A stretch of DNA of 33,033 nt from an uncultured Verrucomicrobiota bacterium (GTDB lineage Bacteria > Verrucomicrobiota > Verrucomicrobiia > Limisphaerales > UBA9464): NCBI GenBank assembly GCA_903821635.1, contig CAIJLV010000014.1, positions 1 to 33,033 of the forward strand. The letters are read 5' to 3'. Numbering within the stretch: position 1 is the first letter of the stretch; every line of letters begins with the position of its first letter. Both the position numbers and the translations under genes were made by a program. Shown in pieces: positions 31,944-33,033 of the stretch. Below the pieces are notes generated by a model. The model was not told where the DNA came from. It worked only from the letters and a program-made list of their open reading frames with translations, and did not search any database.

Positions 31944-33033
31944 ATGGGAAAACCCCGTCTCGCGATCATCGGCACTGGCATTGCCGGGCTTGGCTGCGCT
32001 TGGTTTCTTCACGAGCGCTATGACCTGACTCTTTTCGAGCAGGCCGATTATGCCGGCGGCCATACGAATACGATCGACGTGGAAGCGCGCGGCGAGCGGG
32101 TGCAATTTGACACCGGTTTCATGGTGTTTAACCGGGTGACTTACCCCAACCTCTGTCGTTTTTTTGCGGAGCTGAACGTCTGCGTGAAACCGACAAAAAT
32201 GTCCTTCAGCGTTCAACATCTGCCGACGGGAATTGAATTTAGCGGTTCCGGCCTGAACGAACTGTTTGCCCAGCGGAGCAACCTTCTCCGGCCGCGTTTC
32301 TGGAACCTGCTCTACGTGATTAATCGCTTCAATGAAGACGCGGTGGCGGCGTTGCACGAGCCTCGGTGGTCGGGCGTGACGTTGGGTGACTACGTGCGGG
32401 AGCGGGGGTATGGGCGCGACTTTCTGGACCTGTATTTGGTGCCCATGAGTAGTGCCGTCTGGAGCACGCCGCCCGACCGGATGCTCAAATTTCCGGCGCT
32501 CGCCCTGCTGCGATTTTTCCACAACCACGGTTTCCTTGGCCTCCATACCCAGCATCCGTGGTGGACGGTGGTGGGTGGTTCCCGCGAATACGTGCGCCGG
32601 CTCTGGCCGAAATTGGGTTCGCGGGTTCGCCTGAACGCGCCGGTGGTGCAGGTGACCCGACTGGCGGGTGGGGGCGCGACGGTGACGACCCAAGACGGCC
32701 GGGCGGAACACTTCGATAAAGTTATCTTGGCGAGCCACGCCGACCAGAGCCTCGACCTATTGGGGGATGCAGACGCTGAGGAGCGGCGCCTGCTGAGTGA
32801 ATTTCGTTATCAGTCCAATCTCGCAACGATTCACACCGACGAAGCCGTAATGCCCAAGAATCGCCTGGCCTGGTCCTCATGGAACTACCGGGTCGAAGCT
32901 GGCCGGGCAGGGGGCGGTCAACCGCAGACGGTTTATTGGATGAATGAACTGCAGGGGGTGAGCGACCGGGTGAATTACTTCGTATCCATCAATGGCGAAC
33001 AGACGGTTCGGCCGGAACATGTCATTCGACAGA
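31944..33033 (+). CDS. FAD/NAD(P)-binding oxidoreductase, COG2907-type (partial, runs off the right edge)
   Basis: The first 363 residues of a flavoprotein are visible, starting at ATG 31944. A Rossmann FAD site opens it (GTGIAG at 10-15, then a Glu in LFEQ near 32) and 'GGHTNTIDV', 'FDTGFMVFNRVTYPNL', 'MSSAVWSTPP' and 'VVGGSREYVRRL' identify the COG2907 amine-oxidase-like group. Such genes are often followed by DUF1365 and a cyclopropane-fatty-acid-synthase-like methyltransferase, suggesting fatty-acid tail modification; those genes would lie beyond this window. It is divergent from the ALDH-like gene with 133 bp between. Confidence 0.9.
   Translation, partial: MGKPRLAIIGTGIAGLGCAWFLHERYDLTLFEQADYAGGHTNTIDVEARGERVQFDTGFMVFNRVTYPNLCRFFAELNVCVKPTKMSFSVQHLPTGIEFSGSGLNELFAQRSNLLRPRFWNLLYVINRFNEDAVAALHEPRWSGVTLGDYVRERGYGRDFLDLYLVPMSSAVWSTPPDRMLKFPALALLRFFHNHGFLGLHTQHPWWTVVGGSREYVRRLWPKLGSRVRLNAPVVQVTRLAGGGATVTTQDGRAEHFDKVILASHADQSLDLLGDADAEERRLLSEFRYQSNLATIHTDEAVMPKNRLAWSSWNYRVEAGRAGGGQPQTVYWMNELQGVSDRVNYFVSINGEQTVRPEHVIRQ

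Overview
This window is a GC-rich stretch (by eye) of a bacterial chromosome, densely packed with genes on both strands. There are no tRNA, rRNA, IS, phage or CRISPR signatures. The gene mix points to the Verrucomicrobiota or a nearby PVC-type lineage: a GldG-like/DUF4340 pair, tandem heparan-glucosaminide-acetyltransferase-like membrane proteins, a Gly-rich Rho, TPR-AAA proteins, and few Shine-Dalgarno sequences. This assignment is an inference from gene content, not a phylogeny.

Layout. (1) 93-3234: the GldG-like and DUF4340 auxiliary proteins of an ABC export system whose other subunits lie off the left edge. (2) 3627-5025, minus strand: a 31-residue Lys-rich microprotein with its own terminator, and an Old Yellow Enzyme. 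(3) 5394-10332: two tandem multi-pass acyltransferase paralogues, tightly coupled to a periplasmic binding protein and an ABC ATPase; no permease gene is present. (4) 10503-11600: an RpoD-type sigma factor behind a structured leader that can hide its ribosome binding site. (5) 11641-13774, minus strand: ppnP, a Nudix hydrolase, tadA and a DPM1-like glycosyltransferase. (6) 13919-16305: an aldehyde dehydrogenase and a PIG-L/LmbE deacetylase. (7) 16419-19922: a TPR-AAA ATPase, a TPR/five-helix membrane protein and a CbpA-like J-protein, which together look like a chaperone or unfoldase module. (8) 20018-22357: wrbA and pirin, divergent from a LysR regulator, with a 38-bp inverted repeat between them. 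(9) 22515-22943: two more Lys-rich microproteins in convergent orientation. (10) 23379-28649: proB, a small membrane protein with Cys pairs, mazG, rho with a poly-Gly disordered N-terminus, and xerC. (11) 28662-31810, minus strand: a Tat-exported endonuclease/phosphatase-fold protein, a DUF2238 membrane protein and a divergent ALDH-fold enzyme. (12) 31944 to the right edge: a truncated COG2907-type flavoprotein.

The best candidates for something undescribed are the TPR-AAA/TPR-membrane/J-protein operon, the sigma-factor leader, the acyltransferase-pair/ABC hybrid operon without a permease, and the three microproteins, which ordinary gene callers easily miss. Many long open frames antisense to real genes are GC-driven shadows and are left out.
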